Positions 1 to 8,949 are shown, numbered from the stretch's first letter. The stretch is 32,925 bases of DNA from Micromonospora arida (GCF_003857035.1 NZ_QGSY01000104.1:1-32925); one strand, 5' to 3'. Made by a program: numbers and translations. Notes: a model not told the origin generated them from the sequence alone.

Positions 1-9
1 GGGCTTCTA

Positions 10-237
10 CTACTCGGGGTCGCGGTCGACCAGCGGGTTGCTCTGCACCCAGTCTGCTGTCTCGTCGTATTTGCGCGCGATGTACTCCTCCAGCCGGGCG
101 CGTTCGACGCGCCACTGGCCGCGCCCGCCGATCTTGATCGCCGGCAGTTCGCCGCTGCGCACCATGTGGTAGACCTGCGAGTCCGACACGTTGAGCTCGG
201 CGGCCACGTCGGTGAGCAGCAGGAACCTCGGCTCCAC
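10..237 (-). CDS. Small excisionase/MerR-type helix-turn-helix DNA-binding protein
   Basis: A 75-residue protein made almost entirely of one winged helix-turn-helix domain of the excisionase (HTH_17) type. The pattern LTDVAAELNVSDSQVYHMV is the HTH and GELPAIKIGGRGQWRV is the wing, followed by a helix (RLEEYIARKY) and a short acidic tail. The reading frame stays open far upstream, but the GTG at 237 is the likely start: GGGAG lies 5 nt before it and family similarity begins there. It is divergent from the gene starting at 454, with about 215 nt of shared upstream DNA. Proteins of this kind act as small transcription factors (BldC-like) or excisionases. No integrase is nearby, so a regulatory role is the better inference. 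Confidence 0.85.
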   Translation of the reverse strand: MEPRFLLLTDVAAELNVSDSQVYHMVRSGELPAIKIGGRGQWRVERARLEEYIARKYDETADWVQSNPLVDRDPE

Positions 238-453
238 AGAAACTCCCGGGGTTGATGTCGTTTGGCTCAGTTTGCCACCGACAGCCCTCGCCGCCCAGCA
301 TGGGACCGGGTCGGTGGCGGGACCGATCACGCGGGACACACCGGCTGGGAACTTCCTCCGGCCCGAGGCGGGGTGTATGACGGTCACGGCGTGCGGCATG
401 ATCTGCGCCCGTGCCGGCGGCCGCCGGTGGAGGACGACGCGGGGAGACGACCG

Positions 454-963
454 GTGACCGACGAGCTTGTCCGGGTGTACGTGCCGGCGACCGTACCGAT
501 GCTGGCCCGGCTGCGTGCGGAGGGCCTGGCCGCCGACCAGGCGCACGCCGTGACCCCGGCGCTGCGCGAGTGGTACGCCGAGGGTGACGAGGAGGAGTTG
601 GAGTACGTCGCCTTCACCCGGGCCGCCCAGGACGCCCTGCACCTGCTCCGGGCCGACCCGACCGCTCCCCGCCGTCGCGTCGTCATCTCGGTCGACCTGC
701 CGTCGGCAGCGATCGGGCGCGGCGACGGCGAGCTGGGCTCCAGCGCGGTGACGTTGACCGACGCCGTGCCGGTGGGCTCCGTCGCGGCAATCCACGTGGA
801 CGGCGCGGACGCGGCCGAGGAGGTCGGCGCGGCGGCCGACGTCGTGGCCGAGGCGGCGGCTGGTGACCCGGACGCCCAGTTCACCGTGGACGGCGCCGAG
901 GACCACGAGCTGGAGTGGTACGACGTGACGGAGCTGGACCAGCTGCTGACCGCGACCGACTGA
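454..963 (+). CDS. Conserved actinobacterial protein, DUF6912-like
   Basis: A 169-residue acidic soluble protein with no signal peptide or membrane segment. The N-terminus, [12 protein letters not shown], and the general layout recall an uncharacterised actinobacterial family I know as DUF6912; this assignment is from memory and only moderately firm. The frame is open from 262, but the GTG at 454 has a GGGGAGA ribosome binding site 6 nt upstream, and the coding-like protein begins there. It contains a run of Ala/Glu/Asp-rich helices (residues about 110-140). It is divergent from the small HTH protein, which could regulate it. Function unknown. Confidence 0.8.
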   Translation: MTDELVRVYVPATVPMLARLRAEGLAADQAHAVTPALREWYAEGDEEELEYVAFTRAAQDALHLLRADPTAPRRRVVISVDLPSAAIGRGDGELGSSAVTLTDAVPVGSVAAIHVDGADAAEEVGAAADVVAEAAAGDPDAQFTVDGAEDHELEWYDVTELDQLLTATD

Positions 964-1004
964 GCCGAACACCGCCCCAGCAGCAGCCGGACACCGGGCA
1001 CGAA

Positions 1005-1103
1005 CGCCGAACGCCGACCCTGTTCGCCTGCGCCGGCCTTGGTCGCCGAACGCCGACCCTGGTCGCCTGCGCCGGCCTTGGTCGCCGAAACGCCGACCTC
1101 GGT
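1005..1103. repeat. 39-bp tandem repeat, about 2.5 copies
   Basis: Two near-identical 39-bp units (1005-1043 and 1044-1082, one T/G difference seen) are followed by a degenerate partial third copy (1083-1103). The unit starts CGCCGAACGCCGACCCTG. The repeat fills the gap between two convergent genes (stops at 963 and 1110). Confidence 0.85.
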
Positions 1104-1109
1104 GAGGCG

Positions 1110-2243
1110 TCAGCGAGCCGGGTCCGCCTTCGCCGGGTCCGCGTCGGTCGTCTCAGCTGGGTCGCCGTCGAATGTCTCGGCCGGGTCCGCGTCGAACGCC
1201 TTGGCGTAGCCCGGCTTGTCGTCCGCCGGATCGACCTGGTCCGCGACCGGGTTCGGGCTGTGGGCCGGTTCGTCGTCGTCGCTGTGGGCCGGGCTGAGCG
1301 TGCGGCCGAATGCGATGAGCGCGGTCAGCGCCCCCACGAAGAGCACCCAGATGCCGTTGTCCACCCGCGAGGTGCCCAGCGAGGTCTGCGCCACCGCGTC
1401 CGCCTCACTCAGCGCGCTGGCCAGGTCGAGCAGCGACCGGCCACCAACCCTGATGATCACTTCGGCGAGCAGCAGGAGGAGCCCCGGCCCGGCGCCGGCG
1501 AGCAGGTACGCCGGCCAGCGCAGCGCCGGGGCCTCGGGATCGCGGCGGACGGCTCGACGCCGTGCCCAGGTCAAGTAGCCGAAGGCCAGAAGCCCGGCGA
1601 GCAGCCCGGCGACGAGCGATTCGGTACGGGACACCCACTTGGCCGCGTTGATCAACGATTCCTGGCTGTCGCCGGAGCCGAAGAGGTCGAACAGCGGGTC
1701 CCGGGCGCGGCTGAACGCGACCACGAAGATCAGCGTGCCCAGCGCGGCGGTGACCACAGCGCCGATCGCCGGGGCGGTCCGCGCGCCGGCCAGCGCGCCC
1801 CCGATGATCGCCGCGGCCGCGGTGGTGCCGGCGATCACGTTGGTGGTGGACGTGTCGAAGTAGGTGAGGTTGATGGCCACCGCGGCAGCGAGCCCGACCA
1901 GCATTCCGCCGCCGATCGCCCCGGCGAAGCGCAGCGTGGCCCAGTCGCCGTACCGGCGGGCCAGCAGGTTGCCGGCGGCCAGCGCGACGGCCGCCCCGGC
2001 CACCAGTGCGGCCGAGATCACGCCGGGCAGGGCGAACGCGGAGAGGCTGATCGCGGTGACCCCGGCCGCCGCCGAGGTGATGGCTTCCCGGGTGGACCAG
2101 AGCATGGCGGCCAACCAACCGAGCGCCAGCAGCGCGAGCACTGCGGCGCCGGGGGCGGGCAGCGGCCGACTGCCGGCACTGGCCGCGTCGACCGCCGGCT
2201 CGTCCGACTCAGCGGCCGGGACGCGGCCGGGCTGCTTGGTCAT
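1110..2243 (-). CDS. Multi-pass integral membrane protein, function unknown
   Basis: A 377-residue membrane protein. The ATG at 2243 is preceded by GGGGAG at good spacing, so it is preferred over the ATG at 2270. A Pro/Ala/Asp-rich N-terminal tail of about 35 residues leads into roughly eight hydrophobic Ala/Gly/Leu/Val-rich segments, the first near residues 35-52. A conserved-looking loop (ARRYGDWATLRFAG) follows the third. The last 60 residues are hydrophilic and repetitive, with acidic units of the type DADPAET/DGDPAET. I do not recognise a transporter signature. It is monocistronic and convergent with the upstream gene. Confidence 0.8.
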   Translation of the reverse strand: MTKQPGRVPAAESDEPAVDAASAGSRPLPAPGAAVLALLALGWLAAMLWSTREAITSAAAGVTAISLSAFALPGVISAALVAGAAVALAAGNLLARRYGDWATLRFAGAIGGGMLVGLAAAVAINLTYFDTSTTNVIAGTTAAAAIIGGALAGARTAPAIGAVVTAALGTLIFVVAFSRARDPLFDLFGSGDSQESLINAAKWVSRTESLVAGLLAGLLAFGYLTWARRRAVRRDPEAPALRWPAYLLAGAGPGLLLLLAEVIIRVGGRSLLDLASALSEADAVAQTSLGTSRVDNGIWVLFVGALTALIAFGRTLSPAHSDDDEPAHSPNPVADQVDPADDKPGYAKAFDADPAETFDGDPAETTDADPAKADPAR

Positions 2244-2535
2244 CGTCTCCCCTTCGAGGCGGCAGGTCACCGACCATTCAGGGTACGCGGGCCCGCTGGG
2301 CTGCCTGTCGCCCCGGGACGGCGGGACGGATCGAGACCGGTCGGTAAGGAGAGGAGGGGTGGGGCGGTCCTTGGTGCAGGGCGGTGGCGGAAGTGGGTCG
2401 CGTGGCCCGTCGTGGGAGAATCAGGGGAGGTCCCGCCGCTGCTCGGCCTCTCGTGGTGGCGTCCGGTGTCCGGCCATCCGGTCGGTCCCCGCGGGTCCGG
2501 TTTCGCCACTGCTGTCGAGATCGCCAGGAGCCTTG

Positions 2536-4164
2536 ATGGATGCCGTGTTCTCCGTTCCCGAGCCGCGCAACGAGCCGGTTCGCAACTACGAGCCGGGCAG
2601 CCCCGACCGGGACCGGCTCCAGCGGCGGCTGACCGAGCTCGCCGCCGAGCGCATCGACCTGCCGATGACCATCGGCGGTGAGCAGCGGATGGCCGGCGGT
2701 GACCCGATCAACGTGGTGCAGCCGCACAAGCACTCCCACGTGCTGGGGGTGACCGCGCACGCCACCCACGACGACGCGCGCGCCGCGACCAAGGCGGCCA
2801 AGGACGCCGCGCCGATGTGGCGGGCTCTGCCCTTCGAGGAGCGCGCCGCGATCTTCCTGCGCGCCGCCGAGCTGCTCGCCGGCCCCTGGCGGGACACGCT
2901 CAACGCCGCCACCATGCTCGGCCAGTCGAAGACCGCGATCCAGGCGGAGATCGACGCGGCGTGCGAGTTCATCGACTTCCTGCGGTTCAACGTGCACTTC
3001 GCGCGTCGCCTGCTCGAGGAGCAGCCGGCGTCCTCGCCCGGCGTCTGGAACCGCTTCGACCACCGCCCGCTGGAGGGCTTCGTCTACGCGGTCACCCCGT
3101 TCAACTTCACCGCCATCGCCGGCAACCTGCCGTCGGCGCCGGCCCTGCTGGGCAACACGGTGGTCTGGAAGCCGGGCCCGACCCAGCAGTTCGCCGCGCA
3201 CTTCACCATGCGGCTGTTCGAGGCCGCAGGCCTGCCGCCCGGCGTGATCAACATGGTCACCGGCCGGGGCGAGGAGGTCTCCGACGTCGTGCTCGCCGAC
3301 CCGGATCTGGCCGGCATCCACTTCACCGGTTCGACAAAGGTCTTCCAGCAGTTGTGGCGGACCGTGGGCGACAACATCTCCCGTTACCGGGGCTACCCGC
3401 GCCTGGTCGGTGAGACCGGCGGCAAGGACTTCGTCGTCGCGCACACCAGCGCCGACGTGGACGCGCTGCACACCGCGCTGATCCGTGGCGCGTACGAGTA
3501 CCAGGGCCAGAAGTGCTCGGCCGCTTCGCGGGCGTACGTGCCGCGCTCGATCTGGGAGGGTGGGCTGCGGGACCGGCTGGCCGCCACCACCGATTCGCTG
3601 ACCTACGGTGACGTGGCCGACTTCGGCAACTTCGGCGGTGCGGTGATCGACGACAAGGCGTTCGCCCGGCACACCGCCGCGCTGGAGCTGATCGCCGGTG
3701 ACGACAGCTGCCGGGTGCTGGCCGGTGGCACCGCCGACGACTCGGTCGGCTACTTCGTGCGACCGACGCTCTTCGAGTGCGGCGACGCCGCCCACGAGAC
3801 CTTCACCACCGAGTACTTCGGGCCGATCCTGGGCGTGCACGTGTTCGACGACGCCCGGTTCGACGAGGTGGTCGCGCAGGCGGAGTCGATCGCCCCGTAC
3901 GCGCTGACCGGCTCGGTGTTCGCCACGGACCGTCGGGTCGTCGAGTCGGTCGGCGAGCGCATGCGGTACGCGGCCGGCAACTTCTACATCAACGACAAGC
4001 CGACCGGCGCGGTGGTCGGGCAGCAGCCCTTCGGTGGCGCCCGCGCCAGCGGCACCAACGACAAGGCCGGCTCCTGGCTGAACCTGGTCCGTTGGATCTC
4101 CCCGCGGACGATCAAGGAGACCTTCGTGCCGCCGACCGACCACACGTACCCCCACATGGGCTGA
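2536..4164 (+). CDS. pruA: L-glutamate gamma-semialdehyde (1-pyrroline-5-carboxylate) dehydrogenase
   Basis: A 542-residue NAD-dependent aldehyde dehydrogenase that oxidises glutamate semialdehyde to glutamate, the second step of proline degradation. ALDH landmarks are all present: FNFTAIAGNLPSAPALLGN and VVWKPGPTQQF (cofactor pocket), HFTGST, the catalytic Glu in GETGGKDFVV (about E293), the nucleophile in YQGQKCSAASR (about C327), and EYFGPILGVHV near the C-terminus. Length and the N-terminal stretch fit the single-domain P5C dehydrogenase subgroup rather than bifunctional PutA. The frame is open from 1864, but AGGAG lies 5 nt before the ATG at 2536, where homology starts. No proline dehydrogenase gene is adjacent. 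The 292-nt gap upstream holds nothing else I can support. Confidence 0.95.
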   Translation: MDAVFSVPEPRNEPVRNYEPGSPDRDRLQRRLTELAAERIDLPMTIGGEQRMAGGDPINVVQPHKHSHVLGVTAHATHDDARAATKAAKDAAPMWRALPFEERAAIFLRAAELLAGPWRDTLNAATMLGQSKTAIQAEIDAACEFIDFLRFNVHFARRLLEEQPASSPGVWNRFDHRPLEGFVYAVTPFNFTAIAGNLPSAPALLGNTVVWKPGPTQQFAAHFTMRLFEAAGLPPGVINMVTGRGEEVSDVVLADPDLAGIHFTGSTKVFQQLWRTVGDNISRYRGYPRLVGETGGKDFVVAHTSADVDALHTALIRGAYEYQGQKCSAASRAYVPRSIWEGGLRDRLAATTDSLTYGDVADFGNFGGAVIDDKAFARHTAALELIAGDDSCRVLAGGTADDSVGYFVRPTLFECGDAAHETFTTEYFGPILGVHVFDDARFDEVVAQAESIAPYALTGSVFATDRRVVESVGERMRYAAGNFYINDKPTGAVVGQQPFGGARASGTNDKAGSWLNLVRWISPRTIKETFVPPTDHTYPHMG

Positions 4165-4175
4165 CCGGCGACAAC

Positions 4176-4207
4176 CCGCCGGCGGCGCGCGTGGGCGCCG
4201 CCGGCGG
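4176..4207 (+). terminator. Hairpin after pruA
   Basis: Perfect 13-bp GC-only stem (4176-4188 with 4195-4207) and a 6-nt loop, starting 11 nt after the pruA stop. There is no U-tract, which is common for actinobacterial terminators. Confidence 0.55.
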
Positions 4208-4340
4208 ACGCCCGGAATGTGCAATCCATCGATAGTCCTCAACGGACAGTCTGCCGCCGACAGTGCACTTAGGAAGTCCTGTCGGGTGGCAAACCGGCAA
4301 ATCCTGGACGCCGGGTGCGCAAAGTGGCAGCGTAGTGGGC

Positions 4341-4856
4341 ATGGCGGATTCCGGAGTCAACCCTACGGCGGCGGCCCTGCTCGGCCTCCTCCACGAGGGC
4401 CCGATGACAGGCGGTCAGTTGATGGCCGCCGCTGAGCGCCGTCTGGCGCCGTACTGGTCGATGACCCGCAGTCAGGTGTACCGCGAGTTGCCGGTGCTGG
4501 CTGAGCGGGGTTTCGTGCGGCTCGGTAAGCCGGGCCCGCGGATGAGCCAGCCCTACGCACTCACCGCCAGCGGAAAACGGACGTTTTCCCGCTGGCTCGC
4601 GGAGAACCCGGGGCGCGACACCATCCGCAACCCGATAGCGCTCCGGATGGCTTTCGGCAACCTGCACTCCGCCAGCCAGCTGAAGGGCCTGTACGCCTCG
4701 GCCAACGAATACCACACCGAGGCCCTCGCCCAGGTCCGGGAGCAGGTGAAGAACGCCAAACGGGACGGCGAGACGTACGACGCCAGCGCGCTGGAGTTCG
4801 CCGTCGCCTACCACCGGGCTGCCCTGTCGTGGCTGAAGTCCGCCCCCGTCGGGTGA
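4341..4856 (+). CDS. PadR-family transcriptional regulator
   Basis: A 171-residue protein with an N-terminal PadR winged-helix domain (residues about 8-85): [18 protein letters not shown], then [20 protein letters not shown] as the recognition helix, then a wing [15 protein letters not shown]. The C-terminal half is helical (residues about 95-168) and fits the dimerisation domain of the Vir/PadR subgroup. The ATG at 4341 is chosen because the PadR fold begins directly after it; the frame is open from 4263 and no strong ribosome binding site separates the options. PadR proteins usually repress a neighbouring or distant detoxification or transport gene; the target here is unknown. It lies between pruA and prfB on the same strand with its own spacing. 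Confidence 0.88.
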   Translation: MADSGVNPTAAALLGLLHEGPMTGGQLMAAAERRLAPYWSMTRSQVYRELPVLAERGFVRLGKPGPRMSQPYALTASGKRTFSRWLAENPGRDTIRNPIALRMAFGNLHSASQLKGLYASANEYHTEALAQVREQVKNAKRDGETYDASALEFAVAYHRAALSWLKSAPVG

Positions 4857-4906
4857 CCTGCGGCCAGTTCGCGCCTCCACGACGAGCTGCGCAGCCTGCG
4901 GCACAG

Positions 4907-4912
4907 TACGCT
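4907..4912 (+). promoter_or_regulatory. -10 element of a leaderless prfB promoter
   Basis: TACGCT matches the actinobacterial TANNNT -10 hexamer and ends 8 nt before the GTG at 4921, so transcription would begin at or next to the start codon. No convincing -35 is visible. Confidence 0.5.
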
Positions 4913-4920
4913 TGTCTGTC

Positions 4921-6042
4921 GTGACCGCTGCCGATTACGCCGAACAGCTCAAGGAACTCGACGCGACCCTGCGAAACATCGAGGCCGTCCTCAACATCGA
5001 CCGGCTCCACGAGGACAAGGCCCGCCTTGAGCAGGAGGCGTCCGCCCCCGATCTGTGGGACGACCAGGCCAAGGCCCAGCAGGTGACCTCGCAGCTGTCG
5101 TACGTCAACGGCGAGATCAGCAAGCTGGGCAGCCTGCGTTCCGGCCTCGACGACGCCCAGGTGTTGCTGGAGCTGGCCGAGGCCGAGGCCGACCCGGGTG
5201 TGCTGACCGAGGTCGAGTCGGAGATCACCGGGCTGACCAAGGCCATCCAGGAGATGGAGGTCCGCACCCTGCTCTCCGGCGAGTACGACTCCCGGGAGGC
5301 GCTGGTCGCCATCCGGGCCGGCGCGGGTGGCGTGGACGCCGCGGACTTCGCCGAGATGCTGCTGCGGATGTACCTGCGCTGGGCGGAGCGGCACGGCTAC
5401 CCCACCGAGGTCTACGAGACCTCGTACGCCGAGGAGGCGGGCCTGAAGTCGGCCACCTTCGCGGTCAAGGTGCCGTACGCGTACGGCACGCTCAGCGTCG
5501 AGTCGGGCACGCACCGGCTGGTCCGGATCAGCCCGTTCGACAACCAGGGTCGTCGGCAGACCAGCTTCGCGGGCGTCGAGGTTCTGCCGGTCACGGAGCA
5601 GACCGACCACATCGACATCCCGGAGAACGAGGTTCGGGTCGACGTCTACCGCTCCTCCGGGCCGGGTGGGCAGAGCGTCAACACCACCGACTCGGCGGTG
5701 CGCCTGACGCACATCCCGACCGGCATCGTGGTGACCTGCCAGAACGAGAAGTCCCAGTTGCAGAACAAGGCCTCCGCGCTGCGGGTGCTCCAGGCCCGGC
5801 TCCTGGAGCGCAAGCGCCAGGAGGAGGAAGAGAAGATGGCCGGCCTCAAGAGCGGTGGCACGAGCTCGTGGGGCGACCAGATGCGCTCCTACGTCCTGCA
5901 CCCGTATCAGATGGTGAAGGATCTCCGAACCGAGCAGGAGACCGGCAATCCGAGCGGGGTCTTCGACGGCGACCTCGACGATTTCATCGAGGCCGGCATC
6001 CGTTGGCGCAAGCAGCGTCAACTCGCTGGCGACGGTGCGTGA
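4921..6042 (+). CDS. prfB: Peptide chain release factor 2
   Basis: A 373-residue class I release factor that recognises UAA and UGA and triggers peptide release. The RF2-type codon-recognition tripeptide SPF (residues 204-206, in [14 protein letters not shown]) separates it from RF1, which has PxT. The catalytic GGQ motif (residues 249-251, in [17 protein letters not shown]) is intact. The N-terminal domain is a coiled-coil rich region. The gene is continuous from its start: the in-frame UGA and programmed +1 frameshift of enterobacterial prfB are absent. GTG 4921 is chosen over TTG 4912 because [19 protein letters not shown] is the usual actinobacterial N-terminus and a -10 hexamer sits 8 nt before it. 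It is followed by ftsE, a common actinobacterial order. Confidence 0.97.
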   Translation: MTAADYAEQLKELDATLRNIEAVLNIDRLHEDKARLEQEASAPDLWDDQAKAQQVTSQLSYVNGEISKLGSLRSGLDDAQVLLELAEAEADPGVLTEVESEITGLTKAIQEMEVRTLLSGEYDSREALVAIRAGAGGVDAADFAEMLLRMYLRWAERHGYPTEVYETSYAEEAGLKSATFAVKVPYAYGTLSVESGTHRLVRISPFDNQGRRQTSFAGVEVLPVTEQTDHIDIPENEVRVDVYRSSGPGGQSVNTTDSAVRLTHIPTGIVVTCQNEKSQLQNKASALRVLQARLLERKRQEEEEKMAGLKSGGTSSWGDQMRSYVLHPYQMVKDLRTEQETGNPSGVFDGDLDDFIEAGIRWRKQRQLAGDGA

Positions 6043-6124
6043 CGGCGCGCGGGCGGAGCGCGTCATCGATCTCCAGGTAGAGGCCTGATTCGACGACTCG
6101 TGCCGGATCGGCGGGGCGTGGGGC

Positions 6125-6152
6125 TTGGCTCAGTTGTTACACCGCGTAGACT
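6125..6152 (+). promoter_or_regulatory. ftsE promoter, probably leaderless
   Basis: TTGGCT (6125-6130) and TAGACT (6147-6152) are separated by 16 nt. The -10 ends 8 nt before the ftsE GTG at 6161, placing transcription start at about the first codon. Confidence 0.55.
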
Positions 6153-6160
6153 CACCACCC

Positions 6161-6841
6161 GTGATTCAGCTTGAGCAAGTGACGAAGACGTACCCGAAGG
6201 CGTCCCGGCCTTCGCTCGACAACGTGTCCGTCTCGATCGAGAAGGGCGAGTTCGTCTTCTTCATCGGTCCATCCGGCTCCGGCAAGTCCACGATCATCAA
6301 GATGCTGCTGCACGAGGTGGCCCCCAACAAGGGGCGCGTCGTCGTCAACGGCAAGGACGTCACGTCGATGCGCTCCTGGAAGCGACCCCACTTCCGGCGT
6401 TCGATCGGCTGCGTCTTCCAGGACTTCCGGCTGCTGCCCAACCGCACCGCGTACGAGAACGTGGCGTTCGCCCTCGAGGTGATCGGCAAGACGAAGGCGG
6501 TTGCCCGCCGGGTCGTGCCGGAGGTGCTGGAGCTGGTCGGGCTCGGTGGCAAGGAGCACCGCTACCCGCACGAGCTCTCCGGTGGTGAGCAGCAGCGGGT
6601 CGCCGTCGCCCGGGCGTTCGTGAACCGTCCGCTGATCCTGCTGGCGGACGAGCCCACCGGAAACCTGGACCCGGACACCTCGATTGAGATCATGCGCCTG
6701 CTGGACCGGATCAATCGCACCGGCACGACCGTCGTGATGGTCACCCACGACTCCAACATCGTGAACCAGATGCGCCGCCGCGTCGTTGAGATTGAGAGCG
6801 GTCGCATCGTGCGTGACCAGGCCCGCGGCGTCTACGGGTGA
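6161..6841 (+). CDS. ftsE: Cell division ATP-binding protein FtsE
   Basis: A 226-residue ABC-type ATPase that partners the membrane protein FtsX. FtsEX does not import a substrate: it uses ATP hydrolysis to switch on peptidoglycan hydrolases at the septum or wall. Walker A is GPSGSGKST (residues 36-44), the Q-loop is [10 protein letters not shown] (Q87), the signature is LSGGEQQR (139-146) and Walker B with its catalytic Glu is [13 protein letters not shown] (E164). Family length is about 229. The GTG at 6161 is chosen because it matches family N-termini ([13 protein letters not shown]) and follows a -10 hexamer; the upstream TTG at 6125 lies in the -35. ftsX follows after 67 nt. Confidence 0.96.
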   Translation: MIQLEQVTKTYPKASRPSLDNVSVSIEKGEFVFFIGPSGSGKSTIIKMLLHEVAPNKGRVVVNGKDVTSMRSWKRPHFRRSIGCVFQDFRLLPNRTAYENVAFALEVIGKTKAVARRVVPEVLELVGLGGKEHRYPHELSGGEQQRVAVARAFVNRPLILLADEPTGNLDPDTSIEIMRLLDRINRTGTTVVMVTHDSNIVNQMRRRVVEIESGRIVRDQARGVYG

Positions 6842-6908
6842 GCCGGCGCTCCACCCCTGCGCAGCCTGACGACGAACACCTCATGCCGGAGACCCGGAGG
6901 AAATCCCG

Positions 6909-7784
6909 ATGCGCGTGAAATACGTCCTGTCCGAGGTACTGGTCGGACTGTGGCGCAACGTGACCATGTCCATCGCGATGATCATCACGATGGCGGTCTC
7001 GCTGACCATGCTCGGCGCCAGCGGTCTCATGTACCGCCAGGTCGACGACATGAAGGACCTCTACTACAAGAACATCGAAGTCTCGATCTTCTTGACTCAG
7101 GAGGTGACCGAGCAGGAGCGCACCGACCTCCAGACCAAGCTCGACGGCGACCCCCTGGTCAAGGACGTCCTCTACGTCAACAAGGACGAGGCGTACAAGC
7201 GCTTCAAGGAGATGTACCAGGACGCGCCGGACCTGGTGAACGCGGTCAAGCCGGACCAGCTGCCCGAGGCGTTCCGGCTCAAGCTGAACAACCCGGAGCA
7301 GTACAAGAACGTCTACGACCAGTACAAGGACACCGCGGGTGTCGAGGAGATCATCGACCAGAGTCGACTGCTCGACAAGATCTTCAACATCCTCACCTCG
7401 ATCCAGAACATCGCCCTGGCTGCCGCCATCGTGATGGCGATCGCCGCCCTGCTGCTGGTCGCGAACACCATTCAGGTGGCCGCGTACAGCAAGCGGCGTG
7501 AGGTGGCGGTCATGAAGCTGGTCGGCGCGTCCAACTGGTTCATTCAGGCGCCGTTCGTGCTGGAGGCGGTGGTGGCCGGCCTGATCGGTTCACTGCTCGG
7601 TCTGGTGGCCCTGGTCGCGGCGAAGTATCTGCTCTTCGACGGGTCGTTGAGCGCGTTGCAGGGTCTGCTCTCGCCGATCACCTGGGGCGACATCCTGTTC
7701 ATCTTCCCGCTGATGGCTGGCGTCGGTGGTCTGGTCAGCGCGGGCACCGCCTGGATCACGCTGCGCTTCTACCTGCGGGTCTAG
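6909..7784 (+). CDS. ftsX: Cell division protein FtsX, permease-like component of FtsEX
   Basis: A 291-residue inner-membrane protein with the FtsX plan: one transmembrane helix after a short cytoplasmic N-terminus (about residues 20-42), a large extracytoplasmic domain (about 44-165, rich in Lys/Asp/Tyr), and three C-terminal helices (about 168-190, 215-242, 262-286). The cytoplasmic loop AYSKRREVAVMKLVGAS is the conserved FtsX/MacB motif that contacts FtsE. GGAGGAAA lies directly upstream of the ATG. It is cotranscribed with ftsE and ends at a strong hairpin. In actinobacteria the extracellular loop activates NlpC/P60 hydrolases such as RipC; which hydrolase is used here is not visible. Confidence 0.96.
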   Translation: MRVKYVLSEVLVGLWRNVTMSIAMIITMAVSLTMLGASGLMYRQVDDMKDLYYKNIEVSIFLTQEVTEQERTDLQTKLDGDPLVKDVLYVNKDEAYKRFKEMYQDAPDLVNAVKPDQLPEAFRLKLNNPEQYKNVYDQYKDTAGVEEIIDQSRLLDKIFNILTSIQNIALAAAIVMAIAALLLVANTIQVAAYSKRREVAVMKLVGASNWFIQAPFVLEAVVAGLIGSLLGLVALVAAKYLLFDGSLSALQGLLSPITWGDILFIFPLMAGVGGLVSAGTAWITLRFYLRV

Positions 7785-7815
7785 GCACCGTACGGGTCGT
7801 CCCGTTGTCTCCCGA

Positions 7816-7856
7816 GGACCCTCCCGCAGCCGGAAATAAACGGCGCGGGAGGGTCC
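7816..7856 (+). terminator. Terminator after ftsX
   Basis: Perfect 12-bp stem, GGACCCTCCCGC (7816-7827) with its complement (7845-7856), around a 17-nt loop; followed by TTGTGATT. Confidence 0.75.
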
Positions 7857-7933
7857 TTGTGATTCGGGTAGCATGATCGGTTGTCCGGCCGGGGTGAACC
7901 CGGCCGCGGACTCCAGGAGAGGGGGTGGCCCCG

Positions 7934-8413
7934 ATGCCACGGGAAAAGGGGCGCAAGGTGGTCGCCTCCAACAAGAAGGCGCGTCACGACTACGCCATCT
8001 TCGACACGTACGAGGCGGGCATGGCGCTGACCGGCACCGAGGTCAAGTCGCTGCGGGCCGGGCGGGCGTCACTTGTCGACGCGTTCGCGCAGGAACGGGA
8101 CGGCGAGTTGTTCCTGCACGCGATGCACATCCCGGAGTACACCCAGGGCACCTGGACCAACCATGAGCCCCGGCGTACCCGCAAGTTGCTGCTCAACCGG
8201 GGCGAGATCGACAAGCTCCTCGGCAGGACCCGCGAGGGCGGTTTCACCATCGTCCCGTTGCAGGTCTACTTCTCGGACGGCTGGGCCAAGGTCGAGATCG
8301 CCCTGGCCAAGGGCAAGAAGTCGTACGACAAGCGTCAGGACCTCGCCAAGCGGGACGCGGACCGGGAGATCGCCCGGGTGTCCGGTCGACGCGGCAAGGG
8401 AATGGACGACTAG
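7934..8413 (+). CDS. smpB: SsrA-binding protein SmpB
   Basis: A 159-residue OB-fold protein that binds tmRNA and brings it to stalled ribosomes. Diagnostic stretches are [21 protein letters not shown] at the start of the fold, [17 protein letters not shown], and the basic C-terminal tail [15 protein letters not shown], which threads into the empty mRNA channel. The ATG at 7934 gives the usual [13 protein letters not shown] start; a GTG at 7925 is the alternative, and both have G-rich ribosome binding sequence (AGGAGAGGGGG) upstream. The partner RNA gene ssrA starts 104 nt downstream on the same strand. Confidence 0.97.
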   Translation: MPREKGRKVVASNKKARHDYAIFDTYEAGMALTGTEVKSLRAGRASLVDAFAQERDGELFLHAMHIPEYTQGTWTNHEPRRTRKLLLNRGEIDKLLGRTREGGFTIVPLQVYFSDGWAKVEIALAKGKKSYDKRQDLAKRDADREIARVSGRRGKGMDD

Positions 8414-8480
8414 TTCATCCTGTTTGTCCGGGTCGGCGTGCCGGCCCGGGGCTCGGGATGAAAGCTGTTGCGGCAGGCGT

Positions 8481-8486
8481 TAGTCT
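8481..8486 (+). promoter_or_regulatory. Candidate ssrA -10 element
   Basis: TAGTCT matches TANNNT and lies 31 nt before the mature tmRNA 5' end, leaving a short leader for RNase P to remove. No good -35 at 16-18 nt was found. Confidence 0.35.
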
Positions 8487-8517
8487 TGTCAGTGCCGCCA
8501 CATCGGCGGCCTGTCGA

Positions 8518-8893
8518 GGGGGTGACTGGTTTCGACTTCGTACGCAGCGACAGGGGAAGCGAGCCGAGGAAGCCGACGTCGTCTCGAGAATCGGTCGTCG
8601 GAAACTTATAAGCGCCAAGCAAAATCGCGCTGACTTCGCTCTCGCCGCCTGAGGCGAGTAGCTAAGTCTGTCGGCCTGGGAACGCCTTCGTCCCAGTAGC
8701 CGGCATCAGCTAGGAGGCTGGCCAATCGGACCCGGTCGCGGGGTCCGTGCGGCGAGATTAATCAGCGACTGGGCCCGTCACACCAACTTGCTCGCGTGAG
8801 CGGTGGGGCCGAGTAGAGGCACAGCGAGCTGCGCTCGGAGAAGCCCTGACAAACCGGCGAAGGACCCGGGTTCGATTCCCGGCACCTCCACCA
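8518..8893 (+). ncRNA. ssrA: Transfer-messenger RNA (tmRNA)
   Basis: One-piece tmRNA of about 376 nt. The 5' end GGGGGTGACTGGTTTCGAC is the conserved tmRNA start. Its first 7 nt pair with CACCTCC at 8883-8889 (one G-U) to form the acceptor stem, followed by encoded ACCA. The T-arm sequence GGGTTCGATTCCCGG is just upstream. The tag reading frame runs from GCC 8614 to TGA 8650-8652 and encodes AKQNRADFALAA, whose ALAA end is the expected degradation signal. The tag works with SmpB to release stalled ribosomes and mark the product for proteolysis. Confidence 0.97.
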
Positions 8894-8898
8894 CCTCG

Positions 8899-8936
8899 AA
8901 CGAAGCGCCCCGGCCCACCAGCCGGGGCGCTTCGTT
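8899..8936 (+). terminator. Terminator after ssrA
   Basis: Perfect 16-bp stem (8899-8914 with 8921-8936) and a 6-nt CCACCA loop, ending in GTTGTTC. It starts 5 nt after the tmRNA 3' end. Confidence 0.85.
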
Positions 8937-8949
8937 GTTCGCGGGGTCT

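Noticed and set aside
10..972. Long minus-strand frame covering the first kilobase
   Set aside because: Only the last 75 codons (to 237) look like protein. The rest is an antisense shadow of the gene at 454-963, as is usual in very GC-rich DNA.
2244..2535. Possible small gene between the membrane protein gene and pruA
   Set aside because: The open frames here lack ribosome binding sites and coding character; nothing supportable.
915..2681. 588-codon plus-strand frame
   Set aside because: Arg/Gly-rich composition typical of the antisense of a membrane-protein gene; no domain and no ribosome binding site.
4921..5060. Programmed +1 frameshift in prfB
   Set aside because: The N-terminal coding sequence is continuous with no in-frame TGA, as in other actinobacteria.
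4561..6066. 501-codon minus-strand frame over prfB
   Set aside because: Shadow of prfB, which has clear GGQ and SPF motifs on the plus strand.
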